In this document: piece by piece, positions 53,401-64,000 of the stretch
Layout of the letters: every line of letters begins with the position of its first letter
Position numbering within the stretch: position 1 is the first letter of the stretch
Origin: Trichoplax adhaerens
Lineage: Eukaryota > Placozoa > Uniplacotomia > Trichoplacea > Trichoplacidae
Assembly: GCF_000150275.1 (NCBI RefSeq)
Contig: NW_002060949.1
Span: forward strand, 3,664,449-3,728,448
Direction of reading: 5' to 3'
DNA length: 64,000 bases
Position numbers and translations under genes: made by a program
The notes under the pieces: model-generated
Seen by the model: only the letters and a program-made list of their open reading frames with translations
Told to the model about the DNA's origin: nothing
The model's database searches: none

Positions 53401-56400
53401 AGAACAACGTTAAACCAACCGTATCTGATAGTGTTGCAACTGATGGAACATTGCAAGCTAGTCAGATCCAATCGCAAGCCAAATTAGAAAAGGCTGAAAC
53501 TCAATCTAAAACAACAGAAAGTCAAACGTCGAAAGAAAACCCACCTAATGCCAAACCATCACTACACCAACAATCTGTAAGTACCCCTTCTAGCCATGAA
53601 GTTGGCCCTATACCTAACAATCAAGAACCTAAAGTCAATGATGACCATCACGAAGAAGGTGAGCCCCCTAATATTGTAATAAATAGGAGATCGAGTAAGA
53701 TAGAGACTAAAATACTTAAACCTTCAGAGCTGGATACTGCAATACAGCGTAAATCACAGCTCGATTCCAATGATAATCCTAATACACTAAATGACATCAA
53801 TAAATTACCAGCTACAAAACAAGATGATACGAAGCCAATGACTTCATCCAATCAACAAGAGAATAACATAACAAGCCCGGAATCCAAACCAACTAACAAT
53901 AATTCCAGTAAGTTCGATAATAACCCGGTAGCAACGGAAGAACCGTTAACCAATAACTACCACACTAATAATAAATCTCAAATCGATTTATCGCCTGTTT
54001 CTAAATCCAAAGAAGTTGAAGAGAATACGAAAGTAACTCCTCAAAATTATGCCAATGACACACTGAAGGCAGAGCCAACTTCCAATCGTAATGTAAGCTT
54101 GACTAGTGATGCAACTACTGTCAACCATAATAGTCAAATTACCAATGTAAGCTCCAAAGAGAGCATAAACGTTTCACCTAAGCAACATTTACAGGATGAA
54201 CCTAAAACTATTACCAACTCATCACAGGAAATAGAAATAACGCCTGTGCCTAAAACGAAGGGAGCAGTTAATGCCTTTTTAAGATCTGGCATGGACGAGA
54301 ATGACAGCAAGTCTGACAATCACTCTCATGAACCACCTACAGATCCTATTGTAGAAGAAGAAGAAATTAAGCCAACTGTTCATCGCGTTACTGCTAGCAT
54401 GCCTCTTCATTTCTTGTTGGAACCTGAAGAGGATACAGAGTTAGATCATGATGGAAAATCGTCGGAACCATCTGTAACTGAAACAGCACAGTCTAATCCA
54501 AAAATACAAGTACCAACGGATATGAAAGTGAATCATATTCCTTCTGCTGATGAAGAGGCTAAGGAAAGAGTTACAGTTCATCCTATAAATGAGCATGACA
54601 GCAACAAGGTTGTAAAAGACCTAAAACATGGAAGTCAAGCTACACCTTACACAAAGTCAAATAGTCCTAAAGTAGCCATTAAATCGAAACAAGAAGAAGT
54701 GGATAACAAGCCTCATACTAACCTACATGATACTCCGAGCTACACTAAAGCGTATCCACAGAAAGAAGAAGAATCCATCCATCATGATGAGCGAAACAAT
54801 GTTAATGCAGCCACAGAACCAAAAGTAAACACAACTGAAACAGCAAATCTATCACCTAAAATGAATAAAATCGAAGAAAGTAAGACTATTCATACAACAG
54901 ACCAATCTGATCATAAAACAGCCAATCTATCACCTAAAATGAGCGCTAATGAAAGTAAGAATATATCTCAACCAGATCATTCTGATCATGATCATGAAAC
55001 ATCGGGAGTAAAAGCTCCAATGACTTCAACAGCTGCAGTTAATAGCTCGATTACGACTACATCGCACGATGTGCCAGCCGCAGCTAGTATCGAGAAAACT
55101 TCTGCCCATGATGAAATTGCAAATGCAAGGACTAGCGAGGTTGCACCACCATCATCTACCGCAGAGAAAGCTCCAGTGAAGGCAGAAACAGCAGCTGCGG
55201 TAGCAGGGACGACAGAAGCGGTTGCAACTACATCCGCAACAATTTCAACAGCTTCCACTATCCCAGCTAATACAGCTCACGAAATAACTCCAGCAGCTTC
55301 TACTTCCATAAAAACTGTAAGAAATGCTACAGTCGAGGATGCAACGGTGGTAAAGCTTAACAGTAACACTACTAATGAATCCATGTCAGCTACTCCTCAT
55401 GTCGAAGCAGGCAACGATGCTAAGAAAGAGCCAAACCACGTTGTTGCTCAAGATGACCATGATCACGCAAAAGTAGTTGCAGCTGCAGTTGGAGCTACTG
55501 CAGCGGCGGCAGCTACTGCTGCAGCTGTTTCTGTTACAGCTGATGCAACAGCACATCCTTCACCCGAAATTAACACCAAAGAGGCTACAAAAGCTGCAGC
55601 TAATTTACATGCTGATATGCATCATGAAGATGTTAAATCTGTTGCTGCTGCCGTTATTGCTTCCAATCGTGCTAGGAAACGTCTACAAAATCGTATTGCA
55701 TCTCAAACATCTATTCAAACTGTTGATAAAGTAACGGGTAGGATGAAGATAAAGTTATGGCATGAAAAGGTAACAGAGAATTTAGTCATAACCGTTTTTG
55801 GAGCGGAAGATCTGTATCCATGCGATCATAAAGTATATCGCAATGCCTACGCTAAAGTATTTATGTATCCAGAAGCTAGCCAATTTGGTAAACGTCGGAC
55901 CAAAACATGCGACCGACAACTTAATCCAACGTGGAATCAAACCTTTATGTATTTTTCAATCAGTGATAAAAGACTTGAAAGTTCTAGCTTGCAAGTAACG
56001 ATCTGGGATAACGATAAAGATCATGGCATTAAGTTTTTAGGTGAAGTAATCATTAAGATGGCAACTGCTAGATTGGATAATCAACCTCATTGGTATTTAC
56101 TACGAAATCATGATCATTCTGTTGGTCAACTTCCTCCTCCGACACCAATTAAGAAGACTGCTTCGGATAAGCAATCATCTCATGGTCTACGCCGATCAAA
56201 TGTATCTCTACATGCAACAAATACTAATGATGATAGTGTAGGTGCTATCTCAGAAGATTCAGTGGTTGGCCATCCTGAAGAAGTTTACCATAGCTCAGTG
56301 AATGCTAATAAGTACCGTGTTGCTGATTCATCTAACTACGCCGAGCATGCAATGTCTAACACTGGCCATGAAGATGCTCCATCTCAATCACAAGATCATC

Positions 56401-58523
56401 CGAGTGAAGCGGATGATAATACAAAGAATCAAAATCATGCAGCAACTAGCGATGCTAGCAATGATGATAAGAAAACACCTCCGAGGAAACCACCACGAAT
56501 TGATAGGCCACCAAGTGAAATAGAAAATCCAGCTGTACAAGAAAATCAAACTCCATTAAAGACGAATCATAATGATGCCCATCAAACCAATCATGTATCT
56601 ACAACACCAACGAGTAAGCTGAGTGTCAATATCTACAGTACAAAATCCATGTATTGATATAATAACGAATGATTTTATCATCCTTGATAACAAAACTTAA
56701 TTATTATACTGATTTGAAAGTAGCTGTCATCTGCTATTAGCAATGCATACATCAGCAGTTTCCATTATAGGATGGCTTGCAATAGTTCATATTTTATTAG
56801 TCTTACAGTTTATATCCATGCAGTACTTGCTTCTAGATACGTATTTAAAAATAGCGACATAATGAGTTCAAGTTTAGTAGCGTATGTTATAGTTTATGCT
56901 AATAGCCATAAAAACAAAAACATTTCTTCAGGTAAAAGTGATTCATAAATTATAAGATAGCTTCGAAGTGAGCTTTGGCTGAACTGTTTATGAATATTAA
57001 TCATTACATTGCAACGAAGAATTTATATATTACCATTCTTAATATCTTTAGATGTCGGTAGCTTTTATTTTATTAACATTACTTTAGCTTAAATAATATT
57101 AATGGATCTCGAACTTCTTCTAGGTAATCACACTACGCCAGAAAGTCAAATTAGTGCTCATCAGACTACGTCATCTAATCAAGAGCTTACGCCTCGTAGC
57201 AACAGTCATGGCAGAAGACAGCAAAATTCCGGTAGTGTATCATCTAGTGGATCAAACGACTCAAAGAAAACGAATTTACCTGATATCCATAACGGAAATA
57301 ATATTAATCCTCCGACCTCTCATACCAGTAATTCTCCTGGCGGCTCGAGTAGCAGAATGCCTCAAAACTGGACTAACGGGTATGCAACGAGTCTGTAGCG
57401 ACAATTTATTAGTACCTGATTACTTAACTCATGTCGCAATAGCCTTATATGTCTTGATAGTGAAAAGTTAGACAAGTAGAAAAGTATAGTATAATTGATC
57501 ATGTCTACTTTTATTATTACCTTTTTCTAATAGAGCAACAAAGACACCGGAAAAAATTCGTAAAATGCGAGATGCTTTGGGACATGGTCAAGTGGTTGGG
57601 CCACATGTAACAAGTAAACACAATTCTATAGCAAAATAATTTTTAATATGATATATAGTGCTTAAAGGTGTCAAAAAATATTGATTATCTAAGTATATAA
57701 AAATATCCTTTCTTGCATTAGCATCGTCATCATTTGGTAAACTGCAATTGGGGTTACAATACAAGAATGGCATTTTAGAAGTAGAAGTTATAAGAGCTAA
57801 GGAACTGATAGCTAGAAATACCAAATCTTTACCATGTAAGTAAAAAGTATACGATAAATAAGAGATGCATCTTTACAACATGTTTGCTTACGCGTCAAAT
57901 ACATGATTGGATCATGATTAAAAATACCAGACGTTCCTGCATGTATGTAATACGCTAGACTTTTTATTTTTTTATTTTTTGTAGCAACCTATGCCAAATG
58001 TTATATACTGGATGCATCAGATAAATACATTGCAAAAAAGAAATCGAAATCTGTTCGAAAAACTCTCGAGCCTGTGTATCAGCAAAAATTACAGTTTCCA
58101 GTATCAATTACGGATAAAACCTTAGAGGTATACATTGGACACTTTGCCTTTGACGAAATTAAGCATAGACTATGACATTAAATCATATTATAGCAAAATC
58201 TCAATGATAAATAGCTATTTTAATTGTGCGTCGTCTAGTACCCCTCTATTATCTCCTAATCAATTTTATGCATAAGAATTGCTTTACAATTCCCATTAGT
58301 TAAAAAGTATTACATAAATTGATTTAATTCTACATTTATTCTTCTCTTTTAGGTCATTATATGGGGCAATTATAATTTAATAGATAAAAAAGTTTTCATG
58401 GGAGTTGCACAAATTGTCTTAAGTGAAGAAGATTTATCGAATCTGATCATTAGTTGGTACAAATTATTTGATTCATCGGCTGCTAATATTAATAATTTAG
58501 ATGCTTCAATGAATAGTAATTAA
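35452..58523 (+). CDS. RIM homologue (active-zone Rab3 effector type), PDZ-less
   Basis: RIM proteins tether secretory vesicles and calcium channels at release sites. Fifteen exons: 35452-35651, 45379-45553, 48974-49557, 49738-49836, 50034-50162, 50252-50359, 50772-50969, 51166-51300, 51401-51945, 52087-56613, 57124-57379, 57534-57613, 57722-57835, 57985-58127 and 58353-58523. Sum 7464 nt, 2487 aa, all GT-AG and in phase. Residues 30-66 form the Rab-binding helix (LTEEERQRIQEVL). Residues 88-133 are a FYVE-like finger with eight cysteines (CGIC, CKFC, CKRC, CLAC). A long Ser/Asn/Lys/Pro-rich region carries PPSRPPRP-type motifs. The C2A-like domain (about 1942-2070) has RRTKT, WNQTFMY and FLGE. 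The C2B-like domain (about 2348-2475) has KKKSKSVRKTLEPVYQQ, FMGVAQIVL and WYKLF. Stop of the in-frame upstream TGA supports the start. The PDZ domain usual in RIM is absent. The protein is far longer than typical RIMs (about 1300-1700 aa). Confidence 0.92.
39090..39680. repeat. Degenerate tandem repeat in RIM intron 1
   Basis: Recurring TTTAAT-ACTAGAGTAATGCG-like, AAGTC-A-TTACTAA-like and TTTACCTTCT segments, about 4-5 diverged units of 100-180 bp. Confidence 0.5.
41640..42210. repeat. Degenerate tandem repeat of about 160 bp in RIM intron 1
   Basis: Core GTTGACGAAAGGTATCAAA recurs near 41832, 41990 and 42152 (spacing 158 and 162), with an earlier diverged unit near 41678. Each is followed by TAGAAT and a GGGTAAAAAAATGGA-like block. 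Confidence 0.7.
43330..43570. repeat. Short degenerate tandem repeat in RIM intron 1
   Basis: About three diverged copies of a unit with ACAACAAGAATA, ACATTGCAGCT-like and TTTAGGAT-like segments. Confidence 0.5.
43610..43945. repeat. 111-bp tandem repeat, three copies, in RIM intron 1
   Basis: GTATTTATTTGTCTTAA marks units at 43628, 43739 and 43850 (period 111). Each is followed by CCTTGATA, ACTCATTTTTA and GAATAGACTAAAAA. Confidence 0.88.
45554..48973 (+). other. Intron 2 of the RIM homologue (3.4 kb)
   Basis: Interrupts the zinc finger before its last two cysteines. The acceptor ATATAG at 48968-48973 restores W-x-C-x-x-C in frame. The interior shows degenerate duplications, best seen at 47700-48300. 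Confidence 0.8.
47700..48300. repeat. Degenerate duplication of about 400 bp in RIM intron 2
   Basis: A segment with GATTTCGAATAAATTTGTTA-like and GTTATCCTAGAATTTA-like sequence near 48140-48175 has a diverged counterpart near 47735-47770. Confidence 0.5.
52902..53155 (+). repeat. Intragenic SPxSTPSKTKAA repeat in RIM exon 10
   Basis: Three in-frame copies of a K/S/P unit (KSPKSTPSKTKSA, KSPRSTPSKTKAA, KSANSTPSKTKAA) about 30-35 codons apart, with alanine-rich spacers. It resembles histone-H1-like or phospho-targeted basic repeats in composition only. Confidence 0.85.
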
Positions 58524-61500
58524 TGATGCTTAATCTGTCACATTGGCGCAACTATAACATGAAACTGTAATTGCTCACAGTAGCAATTATCTACGAGAAT
58601 TTTTATATCATCACATTTTTCATCCTGTCCAAATTTACAAAACATCGATGGATAGCATATAGTTGGACTGTATTGTAAATGAATCCATCTTATTTTTAAG
58701 ATTACTTGATCCTTTATAATATATATTGGCTTAGAACTGTTTATACTATCTTCGCTTAATCAATCTGTATGTATCGTTTGATAAATTTTTATATATGGAC
58801 TATTTAACGACAGCACTTTAAAAAAGCTATTTTATTTGAAATCTATGATAGCCTTTTAATGTTATTGCAATATGGTGATAATGCTTTACATTTAGCGGTA
58901 ATGTAAGCTCAATATATCATTTAGAAGTAGACGATTGAGCTAGTTTTTACAGTATTACAAGAAGATAGATTATTCAGCAATTTTTACATATTTATGTATT
59001 TACCACAATGTAGATTTACTCATTCTTTATATGATAGCTTTTTGTATTTTCTATTTTACGTACGAAAATTCTCAACGCGGAAATAATCTATGCTACTACT
59101 GCAATAGCTACTTGTAGATTATGTAATTATATACGGTACGTAAGTTTGCCTGCCATTGAAAGCATGATAAGCGATAGGTCAAATCATTTTTTGAGGGGAT
59201 TGTGATTTATACTTAGATAAATATCAATAAGATGTACGTTACCCTTTTTTAGCTTATCGATTGGTATTTTCTATTTTAAATAACTGCTTCTTATCGTTAA
59301 GATAGCAATTATGATGACGGACTGCAACGATGATATGTTGTTAGTAATTTACTCGTAAGACACACCATTTTTAATATATTCATAATTATTTAACATTGGT
59401 TATGATAGTTATAAAAATATGCTACGATCACTTTCTACGCTATGATCGAAATGACCGAACCAAAGTAGTTTCTAGATCTAGTATTATTGTAATTTGGATA
59501 ATAATCATTTTTTTGTTGCAATCTACGCATACCTATTAATTATTACAGCTACTATATTAATCAGCGATGATGCCATTTCAATTCACGACAATTGTATTAC
59601 TGTTCTTAAAGTTTTACTTGGAGTTAGCTTTAAACAATGCATCAAGACTTTTTTACACGCATTATCATCTCGAAATTTTTGCCTTTGTACTAGTAGCAAA
59701 TCATTTAATTATGTTATTTTCATGCTTATTATCACTGCACCAATTTTTGTGCAATCGTAAAATTCTTATTGGAATACAATCTAAAATCAGGTTGCTTCAG
59801 AAAATAAAACACTTTAAGTAATTATGCTATTATTCATCTTATCTGTATGATTTATTGCCAAAGTAGATCTGCATGGTTAGTTTAAGGTCGTTGGAAGCGA
59901 TTATGTTTCGTGATTGATCACTCGTAAAGGTAATTTCTAGTGTTTACTTCGGCTTTATGTGGTAGGTAAACTATAATCATTAGAATTGGAATTCCATCAA
60001 CTTTATTTTAACCAAGTTTGTCTTAAATTCATATTAGTTTGCGTGAATATCTCATCATTTATTGTACTTAATTACTAGATATCCTATTCGATATCGATAT
60101 AACTATACTACCTGAAATTAGTTCAGTTGCTTAGATTATTCAGTTGATAAATAGAGCTAAGAATGTCAGCACTCTCTTTAAAATTTCAATTGCGACTATG
60201 AAATCGCTATCTTCTATTTTTTCAATAGATATTTATTTCAGTAGTTCCTACCTCAACCGTAGATGTGTTTGCTTTACCTCTACACTCTCGTTCATAGACT
60301 ATGGTAGGGACTCTTATAGATCTTCTTACTTCTATATAAGATTGAAACGAATTATGTAGACATAAATAGTACCTCAAATTCGAATTAACTACACTTTGCT
60401 ACAGTTAATTTCAATTACAAAATTGGGTATTTCTCTCATCAGAAAATTCTTGTAATTTATCCTTATTAAATAGCATATTTACGATCAGATACTTTTGCAG
60501 TAGTATTGGCTTCTGTTATAAGCTAGGAATAGCTTAACTTGCAAAAAGGTTTGAGAGAGTATCTTCTAACCCTATACCAAAGTTATTTGGAATACTAATC
60601 AATTACCGTAGTATATTAAATTTACTGTATCAGTATTAAATTAATCAATTCTTAATAATAGTTTAACAAACACATATTAGTCTATCCTACCAAGATATTT
60701 CATCTAAACTTAGAAATGATATTTTCAACCTGAATATCCTTCGAGGTGATAGATAAAATCCAGTTAAACTAGTTGGCATTTACTATTTAGTCTATCTAAT
60801 CATAAATTAAGGATTGCTAATGCATCAACTACTAACCATTAAAGTTACGATAATTATTAATGCATTAATTAATGAAAGGATCATTCCGATGCTAAAGTGG
60901 AGAGTAACTTTACTTTCGAGGCATTTAATTAGGCAACTGATCATTTTAGAAAATGGAAGGGTTAGGGTTGGAGTTAAATTTCAGTCGAATTCTCTATACT
61001 AAATTAAGTACATGATTTTATAATCTAATCGATAATACTATATATTCCATCAAAAGATTATCATTCACCATTCTGACGATAGGCTCGATTGAATTTTAAA
61101 ATTTCAAAGGCAAGGGTACTTTATTTAAGTTATATAGATGATTTATAGCATGACGAGGATAGTGAGGAGTCTATAATTACAATGATTATGTTTCTATCGT
61201 TATAGTTAGGTCAGATCGACGCTGATATCCTAGTAATAATAGCACAAATAATTGGATTCTCACCATCATTAAATGCTATCAATTCAAATGGTAATTAAAT
61301 TAATGCTGGCACAATTCGATGAATAACAAGTAAAATAATAAAGCAAGTCATTTTTTTCTTTAGTAATATTGATTTATATATTGTTGATAGATAATAGCAG
61401 GTTTATTTACATTGCAGTAGAGGATTCCATTATAAACTGAATATTGTCTCTGCTGATAGATTAATAGGGCACGACGATCGATATGAGTAATATTTCTTAT

Positions 61501-62724
61501 TTTATTCTATCGTCCATGTCATCAATCACGGACAAGGCTAATTTCTACTTTGGTGCACCAACCAACTTTTGATAGCAGCAATTGATAAGTTTGTCAGGAA
61601 AATTGAAATCCTTATCTCATTTAATCATCTACTGCTAGTCTTGCCTAAATCATCAATTTTGCTTGTTCTGGAAGGAGTCGAAATTGCAAGTATAATCAGA
61701 ACTTATGGGCTGTATTCTCCGGTAGAAGAATCGAATTTAGACAGAAAAAAATGCAACTAAAAGAAATAAATTTTTGACATCAATTATTGGTTCGTTGACT
61801 TGATAAACTCTCAGTTGTGCATTCTAGTAGCTAGTATATAATCAGTATTATTAAAGTAATTTAGCAGTCATAGCTAAAGCTGAATCAAATTGTTTTAGAC
61901 TCTAAACTATCACCTTTGGCATTCTCATAATCGACAAGAATTTTCTTAATTAATTGACTGTTAGCGTTGATTTTCCAGCTTCATTTGAAACTATTCAAAT
62001 CCATTTGTACGTCTCTGCAACCAATTTGTTTGTCAACAACGTTAGAACCATTTTTAAGGCTTCATTTCAAGTTTTACTTAAATTATTTGGGACTTTTCAT
62101 CCTCAGTAACACTGGACAACTTCGAATCCGTCGATTTTTGCTGCATTTTAGCCAAAGATTATCGCGCTATTTTCTTGGTTATAACTTGAATATTACCAAC
62201 TTGCTATTATCATTCCATAGCTAGTACATAATCAAGGATAACAAGACTACTTTTGCAAACTTTACAAAGGCTTTCTTGAAATCATTTTAAGATCAAAATT
62301 ACCACTGCTAACTCTCTCAACAAATCTAACTTGGCAAGTTTCTTAATTTAGCCAAAGATTATATAGGAGCGCTTTTTATTGATTATTTTTGAGCATTTTA
62401 TATCTTCCTCTATTCTATTTTAGTTTCCTCCAATGCCTAAAATTGACAAGACCAGTACTGTTACTTTGCTTCATGTCTTGGCTATGCGATACTATCAATT
62501 TCTGAAAGAATAAGTTTATTGGTTAACCAAGATAGATAAAAGAATCTAGTCAACGATACAACAGCTAAAATAAATTTATTAGGATCGACGTCATTTATCT
62601 GTTTCAGAGTAATTGTGCAAATTCATTACAATATTGATAGTTTATAAAGTAATTTGAACCATCTTGGATAAATTAGGATGAAAGAGTAATTTTAAGAGCA
62701 GCAGTTAATAGTATTAATAACAAT
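58524..62724. other. Intergenic between RIM and the class C GPCR
   Basis: About 4.2 kb of AT-rich DNA with no supported gene. Open frames up to 88 codons have hydrophobic AT-driven composition and no family match. Confidence 0.5.
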
Positions 62725-64000
62725 ATGAGACAAGCTGTTTCTTATCCATTTCTCAACGTAATAATTATAATAATTGTATGGCTAAACAGCGCTAATAATG
62801 TTGAAGGAAATATCTTACAACAATGTCGCCGGGAACATATCTTTTCTGATCATAGTTTTCAACGGATCTACAAACCTGGTGATATCACATTAACAGGACT
62901 ATTTCCGATTCACGCCGAGCTAATTGCTTATAATACAACTGGTGAAGAGGAAAGAGTGAATTTTTTCAATTTTCACGGTTTTAATTGGGCTTTAGCCATG
63001 GCCTATACTGCAGAATGGGTTAATAACCAAACCGATTTTCTACCCAATATAACGCTCGGATACGATATTCGCGATACCTTTTATAACATTGAGCATGCAG
63101 TCAATCAAGCGATTAATCTAACTCGTTCTATCGTTGTTCAATCTACATGTAGCCGACATGGCAATGAATGCCATTCTAAGCAATCTCCTGCTAGCCAATT
63201 TAATCAACAACAGCAACAAGTATCGCCATTAGTGTCCATTGGTCCATCGTATGCATGGATTGCATCACCAGTAGCCGATATTTTCTCAACTTATGGTATT
63301 CCATTAATCAGTTATGAATCAGCGATTGCAAATGACCAAAATAGCAATCAACTATTCCTCCAAGTACGCCATTCTAATTTTTTACAAGCTAGTGTTATTG
63401 CTAATTTAATTGAAAAATTTCAATGGTCTTATATCACTGTCATCAGTAGTGATGATGAATTTGGCAGGGTTGGACTGCAATCCTTGCAAGAGGAATTAAA
63501 ATCAAGAGATAATATATGCATTGGACGTAATTTCGTTATTCCAGGTGGCGATCAAATTGACTTTACTCAGATAAAAAGAATGATTACAACTATCAAAAAT
63601 GATATCAATATTCAGGTTTGTGTTGTCTATACCAATGTATTTCAAGGTTATGCAGTTTTTGAAGAAGCAACAAGGCAAAAATTAACTCAAACAACCTGGA
63701 TTACTCCTGGTGAATTGGGCCAATCGCCAGGTATCCTTCACCAGAATAAAGATGTTTTGCAAGGGATGTTAACCGTAACCTTGCCAGATAAAAATCCTCC
63801 GATGGATTTTGAATTATTCCTTGCATCGAATGAAAATTCTCTCGGATTGAACACATCGGTCTTGCCGAATTCTTGGCTGCACGAATATCTCCGTAAAGTT
63901 CAACAATGTCGTTCTGAACGCTTTACTATGAATGCTAATCAAAATTGTAACTTAAAATGTTCTTATCGGAAATTTTTCTGCTATGGCATAAATAATATTG
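62725..64000 (+). CDS. Class C GPCR (mGluR/CaSR-like), N-terminal ligand-binding domain, cut by window end
   Basis: Cell-surface receptor; class C members sense amino acids, calcium, GABA or related ligands through a Venus-flytrap domain. The 425 codons visible begin with a hydrophobic signal sequence (FLNVIIIIIVWL, residues 9-20) at the ATG at 62725, preceded by an in-frame TAG. Family landmarks: PGDITLTGLFPIH near residue 53, GFNWALAMAYTAEWVN, SIGPSYAWIASPVADIF, YGIPLISYESA, LIEKFQWSYITVISSDDEFGRVG, and WITPGELG in the second lobe. No intron is seen in this part. The seven-helix domain lies beyond the window, so the subfamily cannot be fixed. The sequence is closer in style to metabotropic-glutamate/calcium-sensing receptors than to GABA-B because of the TLTGLFPIH and QISY-like motifs. 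Confidence 0.93.
   Translation, partial: MRQAVSYPFLNVIIIIIVWLNSANNVEGNILQQCRREHIFSDHSFQRIYKPGDITLTGLFPIHAELIAYNTTGEEERVNFFNFHGFNWALAMAYTAEWVNNQTDFLPNITLGYDIRDTFYNIEHAVNQAINLTRSIVVQSTCSRHGNECHSKQSPASQFNQQQQQVSPLVSIGPSYAWIASPVADIFSTYGIPLISYESAIANDQNSNQLFLQVRHSNFLQASVIANLIEKFQWSYITVISSDDEFGRVGLQSLQEELKSRDNICIGRNFVIPGGDQIDFTQIKRMITTIKNDINIQVCVVYTNVFQGYAVFEEATRQKLTQTTWITPGELGQSPGILHQNKDVLQGMLTVTLPDKNPPMDFELFLASNENSLGLNTSVLPNSWLHEYLRKVQQCRSERFTMNANQNCNLKCSYRKFFCYGINNI

Noticed and set aside
57102-57398. MDLELLLG frame as an independent gene start before C2B
   Set aside because: The acceptor TTCTTCTAG at 57123 and phase match make it exon 11 of RIM; the ATG lies in the intron.
1-64000. CRISPR arrays, operons, phage or bacterial insertions
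   Set aside because: No spaced direct repeats, no prokaryotic gene order; genes are spliced animal genes.

Overview
The window is AT-rich animal nuclear DNA with intron-dense, well-spaced genes. Splice sites are canonical GT-AG and most introns are 50-500 bp, apart from two very long ones. A divergent but complete metazoan gene set (deiodinase selenoproteins, a RIM-type active-zone protein, a class C GPCR, SLC22A18, HACD, V-ATPase subunit H) on an AT-rich background fits an early-branching animal. A placozoan (Trichoplax/Hoilungia type) is my best guess; this is inference, because no marker gene fixes the species.

Layout. 0.3-7.7 kb holds three iodothyronine-deiodinase-like selenoprotein genes. 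Two are on the minus strand (the second is cut by a 50-N assembly gap) and one is on the plus strand. Each has an in-frame TGA at the selenocysteine position, and matching SECIS-like elements lie downstream of the two complete genes. 8.7-10.7 kb (minus) is an eight-exon 3-hydroxyacyl-CoA dehydratase with a 19-nt microexon. 11.1-12.9 kb is a run of tandem repeats. 13.7-16.9 kb (minus) is a seven-exon SLC22A18-like transporter. 18.8-20.4 kb (plus) is a seven-exon charged, helical protein I do not recognise. 22.1-25.1 kb (minus) is a 17-exon V-ATPase subunit H. 27.2-28.6 kb holds a 183-bp tandem repeat and a MITE-like element with TA-flanked inverted ends.

35.5-58.5 kb (plus) is one large gene, a RIM homologue (about 2487 aa, 15 exons). 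It has a Rab-binding helix, an eight-cysteine zinc finger, a very long disordered region with proline-rich motifs, and two C2 domains. No PDZ domain is present. Its first two introns are 9.7 and 3.4 kb and contain degenerate tandem repeats. At the right edge (62.7-64.0 kb, plus) is the ligand-binding ectodomain of a class C GPCR, cut off by the window end.

The genes do not form one pathway. The deiodinase cluster and the RIM/GPCR pair are the parts with the most biological interest: thyroid-hormone-type chemistry and regulated secretion in what appears to be an animal without a conventional thyroid or synapses. Exon models were built by hand from splice consensus, reading phase and family alignment from memory. 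In every complete multi-exon model the summed exon lengths are divisible by three.
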